Source: Mytilus galloprovincialis (Eukaryota > Mollusca > Bivalvia > Mytilida > Mytilidae). From it: a DNA stretch of 64,000 nt. The position numbers and the translations under genes were made by a program. The notes below the pieces were generated by a model, which saw only the letters and a program-made list of their open reading frames with translations, did not search any database and was not told the DNA's origin. This document shows positions 21,201-29,808 of the stretch, in pieces (within the stretch, counting starts at the first letter, position 1; each line of letters begins with the position of its first letter). The stretch is from the NCBI RefSeq assembly GCF_965363235.1, contig NC_134845.1, forward strand, positions 27,468,524-27,532,523. The letters are read 5' to 3'.

Positions 21201-24107
21201 ACTCATCTGACATATCTTCACATTGTATAACTTTGTCACATCTACTGGACAAACTCACACACTGTCCACTTCTACACCTAAACTCATGTATACTACATCC
21301 TGAAAATAAGAAATGAAAGATGCATAATATGGTTATTCTATAACGATATTTCATGTTTAAAGATTCTTTCAAGTGACAGTGTAATAATTTTTATATATTA
21401 AGAATAACTAATGTATTCATACTATCAAGTTATAACTTCTTAATTCAATAAATGAAAAGTAATATGATTTGCTGAACTATGTTTTAAACATGCACACCTT
21501 CTAGAATTGATCTTAATTTGTATGTCAATGAAGTAAACAGATTTTGGAAATGCAATAATTTACATATCTTGATTTTATTCTCTATGCGTTATATAAAAAG
21601 AAGAAGCAATTGAACTTTTTTATTTATTCTATTCCCTCCACAAAGGATGTCATGCAAACTGTAATAATTTTTTTCTATTATTGTTTTCTATCTATGCGGT
21701 TTTCAAATTACACACCAGGAAACAGTTATCTCCCATTTAAGCAGATATTCTTTCTTAGTTCAAATTTAAACTACAATCTTAGTACATTGTATAATAAAAA
21801 ATATGCATATTTTTAGAATCAATATAGACTTACAAAAAGAAGAATTCAATTCCTATAATTACATTTTAATTTTGAAAGTGTTCAATGAGGGTGGTAATGG
21901 GGATATCTTCATGATGAATCACAGTAAAAATTCTTGCCAAATGACGTTAACGGTAATTTTTGATGCATGACGATATAGTGTACACTTTCATTTAGACGAT
22001 AAGAAAATTGACTGACTTTGACGAATCATGTTAAATTTTCCACCAAAATGACAGTAACAATAATAATTTGAGAACTCTGACAAATAACGATAAGGATAGT
22101 TTGACAAATCACGGTAATACTTTAACCAATTTGAAGCTAACGGTAGCTGAAAATGACTGTTTGACACCTGACGGTAAAGGGCATTACTACCCTCTTTAAT
22201 AATTACATTGAATGATTGATTGGTATTTAACATTACTTTCAACACTTTTGTGCCATTTCGTGGTCATCAGTTTTTATTGGAGAAAGTCAAAATGCCCATT
22301 CTATCATGGTGTATGAAGTAAGGCATCTAATACCAAGGACAAATTACAAGGGGCTTACCTGGCAACAGTGTTGATGACATTGTTACTTGTGATGGTAAAC
22401 TGTACCATTCTGTTGAGTCAAAATTCTCAAGTGTTGTCTCGTCTTGGGCACTTGTTGGCATTAGTTCATTATAAGCACTTGTCTGAAAGGGTTCTAAATC
22501 AGTGGATATAAATTCTGATTCAGTCACAGTTAGTAAACTTTCAATATATGGAACTAATGTTGATGCTGAAACTCTCCATCTAATATGTCCATAAGTTAAT
22601 GTTGCACTACTTTTAGCAGTTGACATGTAAGTTTCTGTTGCAGCTGCTAGTACTGTAGTACTATTTGTTAAAACTACACTTTCAGGTTGAATCAAGATGA
22701 AAGACGAAGAAGATGGCAAAATGTTGATTTGATTTGTTGACAAACCAGATGTGCTGTTTATATGTAGTATAAGTTTTGTAGATTCTAAATTATATGTTTT
22801 TGATTCAGTAGACCAAACTGGTAGCTCATCACTGGAAGTCTTTGTTAACACATGTTTCTGTAGGTCAGAATTTAAAGTGACTGGAATAAAATCACTAAAC
22901 TTCAAGGTTGATTCATACAGTTTTGATTGTTTTACATCTGATATCGAAGTATCAGTAACTGATGTCACAGATAACTTCAAATCAAAAGAAATGTCTTCCG
23001 ATTTGAACTCTTCGGTCATGGAGGTAGAAAAAGGTTCAGATTTATTGTCTGTAACTAAAATGCTCCCTATGTGTTTACTTGTTTGTATTTCAGTTTTTAT
23101 ATTTGTCATTTCATCAGAATTCATGTAATTATTTTCTGTTTGAGAATAAGTAGTGAAATATACCAGTTCTGTTGAGAAAACTGGTAAATTATAAAGAGAT
23201 GAATATGTTAACTGGATTTGAGGGTGTTCATTGGACGAAACAAATTTGTCATTTGTGAAATATACTGAATCACTGTCCCTAATTTCTGTAAAAGGTTGTG
23301 AACTCATAACCAATGTTGAAGATGTAACATCTGTATGTTTATCAATTGTTGCTATAGGAATTATTGTACTATAAATAACTGTTTCAAGACTAATTCCTTC
23401 TGATGACAATAGTCCCATTAGCACTGATGATGATAGATCAGTCTCCTCAGATTTAGGTCCTACAGTTGTGTGGTGCTGATTATCGAAGGAACCATGAGGA
23501 ATTCTTTCCTCCTCTGAAAAATTGAAAAAAATATTGATACATGTACTTGTATATAAACATATGCATACATGTACATGTTTAGTGTATTCTTATGTATTTT
23601 TAAAGCAATTATACATAACAAACATAATATTTATATCTGTACAAGATAAACACATTTACTTTGAAAAGACACTGGTACAAAAATGCTACTAGATCCAATA
23701 TTCAGTTGTTAAAAACCTTCAAGAGCAAACGATTCTGAAGGGGTGTGTTAGTTATTGTGAATTTCTTTAAAAACTTGCAAATACTAAATACTTTTGGTAA
23801 GTTTTTAACTTATTTGCAATTCACTGCTTAGCTACCATAACCATATTCACAGACATGTGATTTTTAATGTAAACATACACAAAATTATCTATGGATTAAT
23901 GAATAGTTTATTATATTTTTGGTTAAAGATTTATATATTTATAATGTATTAATAAACTTTAATCATACCATTTTGTTGAATTACAACAGCCAGAACAATA
24001 GCTATTGACACCACAGCCAAGAAAACACATATCAGTCCAGCAATCAAAAGTTTTCTGGTGGCACTCTTCTGTGCTGGGTCTGATAAATCCATTGATTCTA
24101 AAACCAT
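6131..24107 (-). CDS. type II transmembrane serine protease, 14 coding exons, 967 aa
   Basis: Coding exons on the minus strand: 24107-23969, 23513-22359, 21299-21189, 18504-18403, 17395-17288, 16199-16092, 15609-15499, 14602-14485, 13877-13755, 13261-13212, 10739-10568, 8866-8577, 7615-7467, 6298-6131. They sum to 2904 bases and join in phase to a TGA stop. Order: cytoplasmic tail (1-19), membrane helix (about 20-43), Ser/Thr-rich stalk (47-431), LDLa repeats 1-5 (432-611), SRCR domain (612-708), S1 protease (709-967) with triad His762, Asp818, Ser915. An in-frame TAG upstream fixes the start. This is the layout of corin, enteropeptidase and TMPRSS-type proteases that cleave surface or extracellular proteins. 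The pocket base is Ser909 where trypsin has Asp189, and the activation bond would be Phe721-Ile722, so chymotrypsin-like specificity and activation by a non-tryptic enzyme, or by itself, are inferred. The physiological substrate is unknown. Confidence 0.9.
6370..6645 (-). repeat. dispersed repeat fragment in protease intron
   Basis: Contains 'tcgggttgttgtctgta' and 'cctatttcaattttcaattt', related to segments at 14240-14300 and 52090-52155. The open frame through it (6380-6637) is an artefact. Confidence 0.4.
6736..7380 (+). mobile_element. pearl-like non-autonomous element, three core repeats
   Basis: Starts with a small hairpin ('atgccccacctac...tagaggggcat'), then a cgtccgtc/gttcgttc microsatellite (6783-6835), three core units of about 165 bp ('aggttaaagtttttggtca...'), and the end 'ggggcatccgtgtac...attcttgttt'. 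Core tandem repeats beside an ACGG-type microsatellite with inverted ends are the hallmarks of bivalve pearl elements. An inverted copy lies at 8081-8540. Confidence 0.7.
7467..7615 (-). CDS. protease exon 13: region before the catalytic serine
   Basis: Encodes [19 protein letters not shown] and GVISGCQ. The residue six before the catalytic Ser is Ser909 rather than the Asp of trypsin. Leaves in phase 0 directly before GDSG. Confidence 0.85.
7928..8020. repeat. GC-rich pair of 33-bp inverted-repeat units
   Basis: Two related 33-base units (7928-7960 and 7988-8020) each contain 'gtaacgtacgtggtcg' and dyad symmetry (gaccacg...cgtggtc in the first). Between them 'tatagcgggc' is repeated twice. 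This is a sharp GC island within an AT-rich intron. Confidence 0.6.
8081..8540 (-). mobile_element. pearl-like non-autonomous element, two core repeats, inverted
   Basis: Reverse-orientation relative of 6736-7380: it begins 'aacaagaatgtgtcc', has two core units, a gacggacgg microsatellite (8448-8490) and ends 'actatcgtaggtggggcatta'. Confidence 0.7.
8577..8866 (-). CDS. protease exon 12: catalytic aspartate region
   Basis: Encodes the S1 middle region with YNDVAMIHL (Asp818), LPACLP (Cys838, partner of the propeptide cysteine) and CYIAGWG. The exon's 3' edge lies only 36 bases from the pearl-like element ending at 8540. Confidence 0.85.
8947..10322. mobile_element. 1.4-kb DNA-transposon-like element with CAGGGGCGTAGCT ends
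   Basis: Left end CAGGGGCGTAGCT and right end (complement) CACGGGCGTAGCT match at 12 of 13 bases. The ends recall hAT-type termini, but no 8-bp target duplication is clear because both flanks are A-rich. There is no transposase frame inside. Near the right end is a GC-rich stretch (10185-10290). A relative with similar ends lies at 48404-49663. Confidence 0.55.
10568..10739 (-). CDS. protease exon 11: activation site and catalytic histidine
   Basis: Encodes ECGEQ (propeptide Cys710), the activation segment [19 protein letters not shown] and TAGHC with His762. The donor GTTAGT at 10567-10562 is chosen because it alone gives phase 2 to match the next exon. Canonical TAAHC is TAGHC here. Confidence 0.85.
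10740..12615. other. intron of the protease gene, nothing recognised
   Basis: AT-rich intron sequence between the SRCR end exon and the first protease-domain exon. No coding, RNA or clear repeat structure was seen. Confidence 0.4.
12618..12780 (+). repeat. SINE-like repeat copy
   Basis: Carries 'agatgtggtccaatgagaca', 'gcaattataggtcactg', 'caacaatgagaaa' and 'ggctattaaaggccc', the same ordered blocks as the copies at 46.7 and 52.8 kb. Confidence 0.6.
13212..13261 (-). CDS. protease exon 10: end of SRCR domain
   Basis: A 50-base exon, encoding [17 protein letters not shown], giving the last two SRCR cysteines ('C......v.l.C'). Phase 2 in, phase 1 out. Too short to appear as a reading frame on its own; supported by exact phase continuity. 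Confidence 0.7.
13755..13877 (-). CDS. protease exon 9: middle of SRCR domain
   Basis: Forty-one cysteine-free codons ([11 protein letters not shown]... [11 protein letters not shown]) between clear acceptor CAACAG and donor CG/GTAAGT, phase 2 at both ends. The position and phase tie it to the flanking SRCR exons; the sequence itself is diverged. Confidence 0.65.
14485..14602 (-). CDS. protease exon 8: first part of SRCR domain
   Basis: Encodes [16 protein letters not shown]...ICQLLGYR, the strand and Cys pattern of a scavenger-receptor cysteine-rich domain ('vC...W....a..vCrqLGy'). Enters in phase 1 and leaves in phase 2. Confidence 0.75.
14735..15012. mobile_element. TTAA-flanked MITE, 278 bp
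   Basis: Left end TTAAGGTGGTACCTAACAC and right end, read on the other strand, TTAAGGTGGTACCCAACAC differ at one base in 19. TTAA at both borders fits a piggyBac-like target site. It sits 133 bp upstream (transcript sense) of the first SRCR exon and has no coding capacity. Confidence 0.75.
15225..15378 (-). repeat. SINE-like repeat copy, reverse orientation
   Basis: Ends with 'gagttgtctcattggcactc', the reverse complement of the family's 'caatgagacaact' block, and includes 'ttcgatgtgagccaaag'. Confidence 0.5.
15499..15609 (-). CDS. protease exon 7: LDL-receptor class A repeat 5
   Basis: Six cysteines with FVCSDYSCI and VCDGVQQC...EDEMSC. One acidic calcium ligand in the consensus DGxxDC is Gln here, so calcium binding may be weak. 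Phase 1 borders. Confidence 0.8.
16092..16199 (-). CDS. protease exon 6: LDL-receptor class A repeat 4
   Basis: Six-cysteine module with PCKDGQCI and WICDGHVDC...DETNC, the best match in the protein to the LDLa consensus. Phase 1 borders; donor A/GTATGT. Confidence 0.85.
16757..16985 (+). pseudogene. Penelope-like element reverse transcriptase fragment
   Basis: About 60 codons ([10 protein letters not shown]... [13 protein letters not shown]) match the N-terminal RT region of Penelope-like elements, including the typical FDFxTLYTTxPH core containing the first catalytic Asp. It is cut off abruptly after LIRRNK, followed by another repeat and a poly-C tract (16987-16999). It lies antisense in a protease intron. 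Confidence 0.6.
17288..17395 (-). CDS. protease exon 5: LDL-receptor class A repeat 3, four-cysteine variant
   Basis: Keeps the calcium-site signature WCDGVDDC...NSDEINC but has only four cysteines. The missing ones are the first and third, which pair in canonical LDLa modules, so one whole disulfide is lost while C2-C5 and C4-C6 remain. Phase 1 borders. Confidence 0.8.
17431..17880 (-). mobile_element. pearl-like non-autonomous element, two core repeats
   Basis: Same family and orientation as 8081-8540: 'aacaagaatgtgtcc' start, two core units, a ggacgaacgaacgaacgg microsatellite at about 17832-17850, and 'gtaggtggggcat' end. It lies 35 bp upstream (transcript sense) of LDLa exon 5. Confidence 0.7.
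18403..18504 (-). CDS. protease exon 4: LDL-receptor class A repeat 2
   Basis: A 34-codon module with all six cysteines and a [10 protein letters not shown] end. Phase 1 at both borders; acceptor TTATCAG, donor G/GTATGC. Confidence 0.8.
18862..20979. mobile_element. composite MITE with 17-bp inverted ends and an internal 400-bp duplication
   Basis: The left end GGTCCGAGACCACAATT (18862) and the right end (complement of 20963-20979) match exactly, and GTTT flanks both sides (18858-18861 and 20980-20983). The first 400 bases or so are repeated almost identically from 20529, where a second left end begins, so 20529-20979 alone is a complete short element. The middle (about 19265-20528) is unrelated AT-rich sequence with no gene. 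Confidence 0.75.
21029..21066 (+). repeat. inverted perfect copy of part of protease exon 3
   Basis: All 38 bases are the exact reverse complement of 21227-21264, which is inside the LDLa repeat 1 exon. The spacer is 160 bases and contains the exon's 3' end and donor site. It begins about 50 bases beyond the composite MITE's right end. Confidence 0.85.
21189..21299 (-). CDS. protease exon 3: LDL-receptor class A repeat 1
   Basis: Encodes a complete six-cysteine LDLa module (C-S-I-H-E-F-R-C ... [10 protein letters not shown]) with the acidic SDE calcium-binding end. Both splice phases are 1, typical of shuffled modules. Part of this exon (21227-21264) is duplicated, inverted and perfect, at 21029-21066. 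Confidence 0.85.
21890..22200. repeat. degenerate tandem repeat with 'tgac...acggtaa' motif
   Basis: A block like 'tgacaaatcacggtaa' recurs roughly every 25-35 bases in diverged form (for example 'tgacgttaacggtaa', 'tgacaaataacgataa', 'tgacacctgacggtaa'). It lies just past the stalk exon; no coding function is seen. Confidence 0.4.
22359..23513 (-). CDS. protease exon 2: 385-residue Ser/Thr-rich mucin-like stalk
   Basis: A single 1155-base exon, far longer than its neighbours, open throughout and flanked by acceptor TTTTCAG and donor G/GTAAG. The product is rich in Ser and Thr with several Asn-X-Ser/Thr sites and no cysteines apart from those past the donor. It probably forms a long O-glycosylated spacer holding the protease head off the membrane. 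No SEA or other folded domain was recognised. Confidence 0.8.
23969..24107 (-). CDS. protease exon 1: cytoplasmic tail and transmembrane helix
   Basis: Starts at the ATG complementary to 24105-24107; a TAG lies in frame just upstream. It encodes a 19-residue tail ending KSATRK, then an unbroken run of about 24 hydrophobic residues. A basic tail end before the helix and no signal peptide indicate type II orientation. Donor G/GTATG, phase 1. Confidence 0.85.
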
Positions 24108-24222
24108 TGTCTTCAATAATGTCTAAATTGATCCACCCACCATTCCAACATCAACTGGTCGACCCTTAACCATTATAAACTGTATTGCTAAGTTTAGAAA
24201 TGTACATCCAAACTTCAATCTC
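24108..24222 (-). other. protease 5' UTR, second exon part
   Basis: A TTTTCAG acceptor at 24223-24229 precedes 115 bases of leader before the start codon. The likely partner donor is A/GTAAGTAT at 25408/25407. Confidence 0.45.
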
Positions 24223-25407
24223 CTGAAAAGTAAATTTTTCATGATTAGATCAATGTTTTGAAATGTCTAATTAAGTTAATAAAAAAATCAAAACAATGAA
24301 TGATGTTATATCATATTAACCATGTTAACAGACAAGCAATAAAGCAGTACATGTATATGTAATGTAAACACTTGTAGTCTTCTATATACAGTTAAATGTA
24401 CATGTACATGTATATGCAATATGTACTGTTGTTTATTGTTTTTCTCATTATTTAAATGGTTAATGCAGCGTCTAAACTTAATACCGTAACCTACAAATCA
24501 TTTATCATGTGATATACATGTATATACACTCAAGTAGTTAAATAACATGAATACTAATTCATTGAATTGAGAATTACATGTAGTTGTTCATTTTAAAAAT
24601 ATATAAACATATTTTTCTGAGATGCTAAAAAGTAAAACTTAATGTAAACACATATACATGTACAATCACTGTGTGTATCATCAGAGACATATAATGTATT
24701 ATATGTCTCTGGTATCATGTATATATATTGTTATGTCCTATTTTAAGCAGAATTTACATGTATGTTTTGTTCAAAGATGTTTTAACAGGGAAATTTATTT
24801 GGTAGAATAATTCACCCAGATATCATGGATATTGGAATGTTTCCTATAGTAAAACGAAAATAACTCCTTTAAGTTTTATTTCAACATAAATTAACAAATG
24901 CATCATGTTCATATTACAGATATCGCATTCCTAAAAATGCTGAAAACACATCAACATGTCTTGCAGTATTTATTCAAAAGGGGCACTTAAGTTAATGTAT
25001 TTTTTTTTAGAAATATTCTCTTCAGAAACTGCTGTTGTTATCTGTTGTTATTGAAATAGAGTTGTATTGTATTCAATGTATTATTGCATTTGACTGCTAA
25101 ATATCAGAATTTTGCTCATAGTGCTACATTTTGTAATCTCTTGCTTTGAAGAGGCTTCTGTTTATTTGTAAGTTTTAAATTTTTATCATGAACATGATAA
25201 ATGTAAATAAAAAGTCTACAACCACAGAGGTGTCAACGCAAAAAAAATAAAATAGCCTTTCTATACCTCATAATTTTTCTTCTCTGCTATTAGTAAAAAA
25301 TATTATGGCATAAACTTTAAATAGCACGAAACTATGTTATATTAGACTTCTTTCTTCTTTCCATTTTATCGACTGTACATAAATTAACAATACATTTAGA
25401 TACTTAC
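24223..25407. other. leader intron of the protease gene (inferred)
   Basis: AT-rich with many 'acatgtac' runs and no coding signal. It holds the 30-bp palindrome at 24682-24711. Confidence 0.35.
24675..24718. repeat. 30-bp palindrome flanked by 7-bp direct repeats
   Basis: Arms 24682-24695 and 24698-24711 (CAGAGACATATAAT and its complement) pair perfectly around a 2-base loop. GTATCAT immediately flanks on both sides (24675-24681, 24712-24718), like a target-site duplication. A diverged relative is at 39959-39985. Confidence 0.7.
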
Positions 25408-25500
25408 TAAACTCAAAGTGTTATTCCAAATATCAGTTTAGCCTTTATGCCTACCAGTCCCATGCGTCTTTTGGGTAGTGGCTGGTGGACTGCTTGGTAC
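25408..25500 (-). other. possible first, non-coding exon of the protease gene
   Basis: On the minus strand a stretch of ordinary base composition ends with an excellent donor, GTAAGTAT. The upper edge is a guess; no TATA box was identified. Confidence 0.3.
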
Positions 25501-27220
25501 AATGCTATTTTAATTTAATCGTGTATTTATGATAAGCTTTAATTTACCTTTGGTGTTCTTATCGCAATAAATAGTTGCGTATCTTTAAATTAAGGTTAAG
25601 GAGGCTAGAGGCTATAAACACTTTATATAAGAAATTCCTGATAACTTGATATTTTGTTCCTTTAAGTAAGTAGATCAAAATAATGAAATAAAATTAGGGG
25701 GTCACCGTCCATTTAAGAGCTCCATAGGTCACCGAAAAAAGAAGGTGATTTTGCTATTTTACAAAGGAATAATAGGGGAAAATTGTGTGTTGACATACTT
25801 AGATTTTAATAACGGATTCAATTTATATAAGATGTCGTTTAAATTTGTTTTCCAACAAGCACAAGTATAGTTTTACATGTTAAGGTAAAAAAAAATATAG
25901 GTCACCGTTGGTTTTAGAAAAATATTTCACATTCTTTATCCAATTTTTCATTTTTGGCGGGAAAAGACAAAGAGGGAAAATATCATCTGCATTACCTTCT
26001 TCTTTGAAAATTAAAGAGAATTAAATTACAGATTTGCATGAAAATAACTAGTCAAACAGAATTGCAAGTGAAGTTCATAAAAAAAGAAACAAATTGGGGT
26101 GGTTCACATTTTAGGAGCGATAAATCACTAAAAGTATGATACCATGGCAACCTTTTTTTTTTTTTATATATAATTTTTTTCGTCCGTTTTCAGCCCGAAG
26201 TATATGCACTTAAATAATTATGATTTATCAAGGTATAAGATCCTGTAGTGAAATGCATGTCAACATTGGATTTAATGTCATACAATCAAATCATTAGGTC
26301 AAAGGTCATAACATTCATATTTTAATTGTCAACCTAGGATTGTAGGGAACATTTTAGATAATTTGGGAAACAGAATACCAAACGCTTAGAGTGAAAACTG
26401 ATTCACATTTTTCATTTAATTCCCTTTTATATCTTGCTAAATGGTATAAGTTTTGCTCATTTTTGAAGGCAGTACCAATAGCTGTAAACCTCTTTGTGGT
26501 TTGGTCTCTGGTTTCAGTGGTCTGATTGGCAATCATATCATGTTTCATTGGCAAAAATACTGCATCTCCTTATTTATATATATGTATATCTAATTGTATC
26601 AATAAGGATTTCCCATGCTTTTAACCAATGAGAAAATAGAAAATATGTAGACATATAATAACTAAAGTTATTGCGTCAAAAATGATTGTTTTCAGACAGG
26701 TACACAGACATCTCCCTACCATTATGTGACCACGATTATTCCTGGTCGTATAAATACAATCAGCAATATAAATGTTGAAACGCATGTTTCGATTTGCAGC
26801 AGTCATTAAATTAACAAAATTATTTTATTCATGTACCCCTATAATCTTTCATTGTGCACTAATGCTTTTTAACCTGTTCTGAAATCCCTCATTCTCCATT
26901 TTTTTTAATTCACTCATCATCCCTTATAACAAATGTAATAAACAAACAACAATTGTAAGTCACAGTTTATTTCTTTAACTCCATTTTCAGACACAAGCTC
27001 AAACAATTTATATAAAGTTAAATATTCAATATATATAATTGTGTCCTAGACTGGGTAACTTTGGAAACTTCTCGAAAATTGTAGAAAAATGTTATATGAA
27101 ACTTTTCCATAATCATTTCTCTGATTGATTCCTAAATAAAATATGGAAATATAACAGATATTTGAAAAATTTGTGAAATTTCTTTGACTGTTGAAATCTA
27201 TGTTTTATTGACAAAATTGG
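25501..27220. other. intergenic region between the two minus-strand genes
   Basis: No gene is supported. 'ggtcaccg' recurs at about 25699, 25727 and 25902, and a reverse SINE-like fragment ('ggtctctggtttcagtggtctgattggcaatcata') lies at 26500-26575. Otherwise AT-rich. Confidence 0.4.
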
Positions 27221-27224
27221 TATC

Positions 27225-27372
27225 TACTCAGAACTGATACTCTACAATATATCAAAACTGAAACTAATATATCAAAACTGAAACTAATATATCAAAACTG
27301 ATACTCTTCAAAACTGATACTCTACAATATATCAAAACTGAAACTCTACAATATATCAAAACTGAAACTGAT
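27225..27372. repeat. minisatellite of 21-26 bp units
   Basis: Units of the form 'aatatatcaaaactgaaact' and 'aaaactgatactctac' alternate about seven times with small length changes. Confidence 0.75.
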
Positions 27373-28435
27373 TGTGACATTTGACAACTAGAAAAACTGT
27401 AAGCCATGCCTAATAATCGTTACAAACATGGTCCAAAGTTTTAATATCAATATGTATCCCTGGCAAACTCAAAAGACAATAACATTAAGATGTAAAATAT
27501 AAAGCACACCAGGGCATTTCCATTTTGTTAAGTGTTAATTTTTTTAAAATACAATGTAGGTTTAGATATTGGAAATACACATCTGGAACTAAATGAAAGA
27601 GGACCATAAATACCAAAATGTACTATATATACTACCCACTTTTCTAGCGGAGGGTTTTAAAGCAAATAAAGGGTTTGTGCGGAAAGTGTATCATAGAATA
27701 TTTCTATATACATATGTATAAAGACATGTGAAAGAATTGAACTCCTCTATATTCAAATCTGAATTTGCCACACAAAAAAAAGAAGATACAGATCATTTTA
27801 AAGGGATATAGTATATTTAATTGAAACATCTTACATTGTCTTACTGCTCATAGAAATTGTTTATTTATCATAAAACCTATACTAGTCTAGATACTTTTAG
27901 TTCATACCTAAAAACTTTCAAACTACACAATAGTTTATAAAAAGTTTTAACTGACCTTAATGAAGTATACAATGTTAAAAAATTAGAAACATTCCTTATA
28001 ATTTATTTTCTAACTATTCCACTCAATCAACATAATGAAGTCACAGTTCCATACTAAGTTATGCAAAATAACCTGGTTTACTCAAATGCAAACAATTAAA
28101 AGTCTTGTTACAAATCAAATTAAACTATTCATTTATAGATCTGATTTTTCGCATAAATTTTAACAACATTTCTGCATTAGTCCGCCAAAAATATTAAAAC
28201 ATGTTTAAAATAATGTATGTATATGTCTACATCAGTTATCCTGAAGAGTCCCAATGGAAGGATAAAATCGATAGAATGGAACTGTTAACTTTTTAGTTAT
28301 TTTATTATTTTATTTAATGAATATATATATCTGCACATGTGAAACTTATTTTTTTACACCTATATATATATATATATATATATTAACACACTATCAGATA
28401 ATCAGAACACTCTCATTTATCAAAGGACATAATTT
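27373..28435. other. AT-rich intergenic sequence
   Basis: No gene or clear repeat, apart from a TA dinucleotide run at about 28361-28382. Confidence 0.4.
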
Positions 28436-28439
28436 AAAC

Positions 28440-29168
28440 TAGAGGCTCTCAAGAGCCTGTATCACTCATCTTACTCTACTTGGGTTTTTGAAATCATATT
28501 AACAAAGATAAAATTTGGCTACAAAGTAACAACACTTGGCCAGCACCTCCTAATGAAAGGAACATTCATGCTATGTTTGGTTTCATTCAATTTAATGGTT
28601 CTCTAGAAGAAGATTTTGGTATGCATTTCTCGTAGGGTTCTATGTTAAACCAAGTCCCCCCGCTGGCGGCCATCTTAGATGATGGATCAGCTACAAAGTA
28701 ACAACACTTGGTCAGCACCTCATAAGGAGCATTCATGCTATGTTTGGTTTCATTCCATTCATTGTTTCCCTTATAAAAATCATTTCTATGCATTTCCCAT
28801 AGGGTCCTCTGTTAAACTAAGTCCCCAATCTGGCAGCCATCTTGGATATTTGATCGGTTCATAAAGAACATTCATGCTGTTTGATTTCATTCTATTCAAT
28901 GATTCTCTAAAAGAAGTCATTTGTATGTATTTCCCTTAAGGTCCTATGTTAAACTAAGTCCCCCACAGGCGGCCATCTTGGATGATGGATTGGCTATAAA
29001 GTAACAACACTTGGTCAGCACCTCATAAGGAACATTCATGCTATGTTTGGTTTCATTCCATTCTGTGGTTCTCTAAAAGAAGTCATTTGTATGCATTTCT
29101 CATAGGGTCCTATGTTAAACTAAGTCCCCTCCCTGCTGGCGGCCGTCTTGAATGATGGACCAGGTGAG
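28440..29168. mobile_element. tandem-core repeat element, four units of about 165 bp
   Basis: Begins 'agaggctctcaagagcctg' and ends 'ggaccaggtgagcc'. Between are four copies (about 28520, 28690, 28857 and 28994) of a unit with 'taacaacacttgg.cagcacc', 'gaacattcatgctatg' and 'ggcggccatcttggatga'; the third copy is short. Non-coding; the opposing frames at 28587-28864 are artefacts. Confidence 0.65.
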
Positions 29169-29329
29169 CCAAAAATTATCTGTAATTAATAAACATTTTC
29201 AAACTTTATTACTTTTTGATTTAATATATATGAAAATGAAGTAAAAGTTAAAAAAATATCAAGTTTCAGCTTTATTGGCTTATATAACTTATATATTAAA
29301 AAAAAATGGATTAGATGGACTGAAGTCAC

Positions 29330-29620
29330 GTTTTGTCACCGATAGTATCCCCAGCCCAGTAGTCTGCACTTTGATGTTAACATGAATATCAATTGTATGG
29401 TCATGTTTTGTTTACTGTTTGAAAAAGTATAAATTATTCTAAATACTCAGGATTTTCTTATTCCAGGCAAATACTTCCTTAGTTGTATTTGGCACAACTT
29501 TTGAAAAAAAAATCAATTCTCATAATCTTCAACTTTGTGATTGTTTCGCTTTCTAATTTTCTTTAACTGGGCGTCACTGATGTGTCTTATGTAGAGCAAA
29601 CATGCGTCTGACATAACAAT
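29330..29620. repeat. diverged copy of the 40-kb triplicated repeat
   Basis: Shares the ordered blocks 'tagtatccccagcccagtag', 'aacatgaatatcaa', and 'gcgtcactgatgtgtcttatg' with the 'gggtatcaccagcccagtag' and 'gagcatcactgaagagacatg' blocks of the array at 40034-40980, or with its subfamily. Confidence 0.45.
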
Positions 29621-29808
29621 TAAATTATAAGCCTAGTTACTATTAGTTAACTGTTATCAGAACAAACTTAATCAAGGAATTGTGATTTAACTTGATTTAT
29701 TTAACTTCTTTTGTCAAATGTATGTTAGAAATTCAGCCTTGATAGCAATTTTTTTAGGAATTATGCCCATGGTATCTTTAATATTAGAACAGTGATTAAT
29801 TTTGAAAC

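Noticed and set aside
21125..21372. Opposing reading frames across the LDLa repeat 1 exon
   Set aside because: The plus-strand frame (21125-21316) is a shadow; splice sites, phase and six cysteines support only the minus-strand exon 21189-21299.
22751..23128. 125-codon plus-strand frame inside the stalk exon
   Set aside because: Low-complexity Ser/Thr codons on the minus strand open the opposite strand; no domain or start context.
27225..27372. CRISPR-like regular repeats
   Set aside because: Units are adjacent and of uneven length without unique spacers: a minisatellite in a eukaryotic genome.
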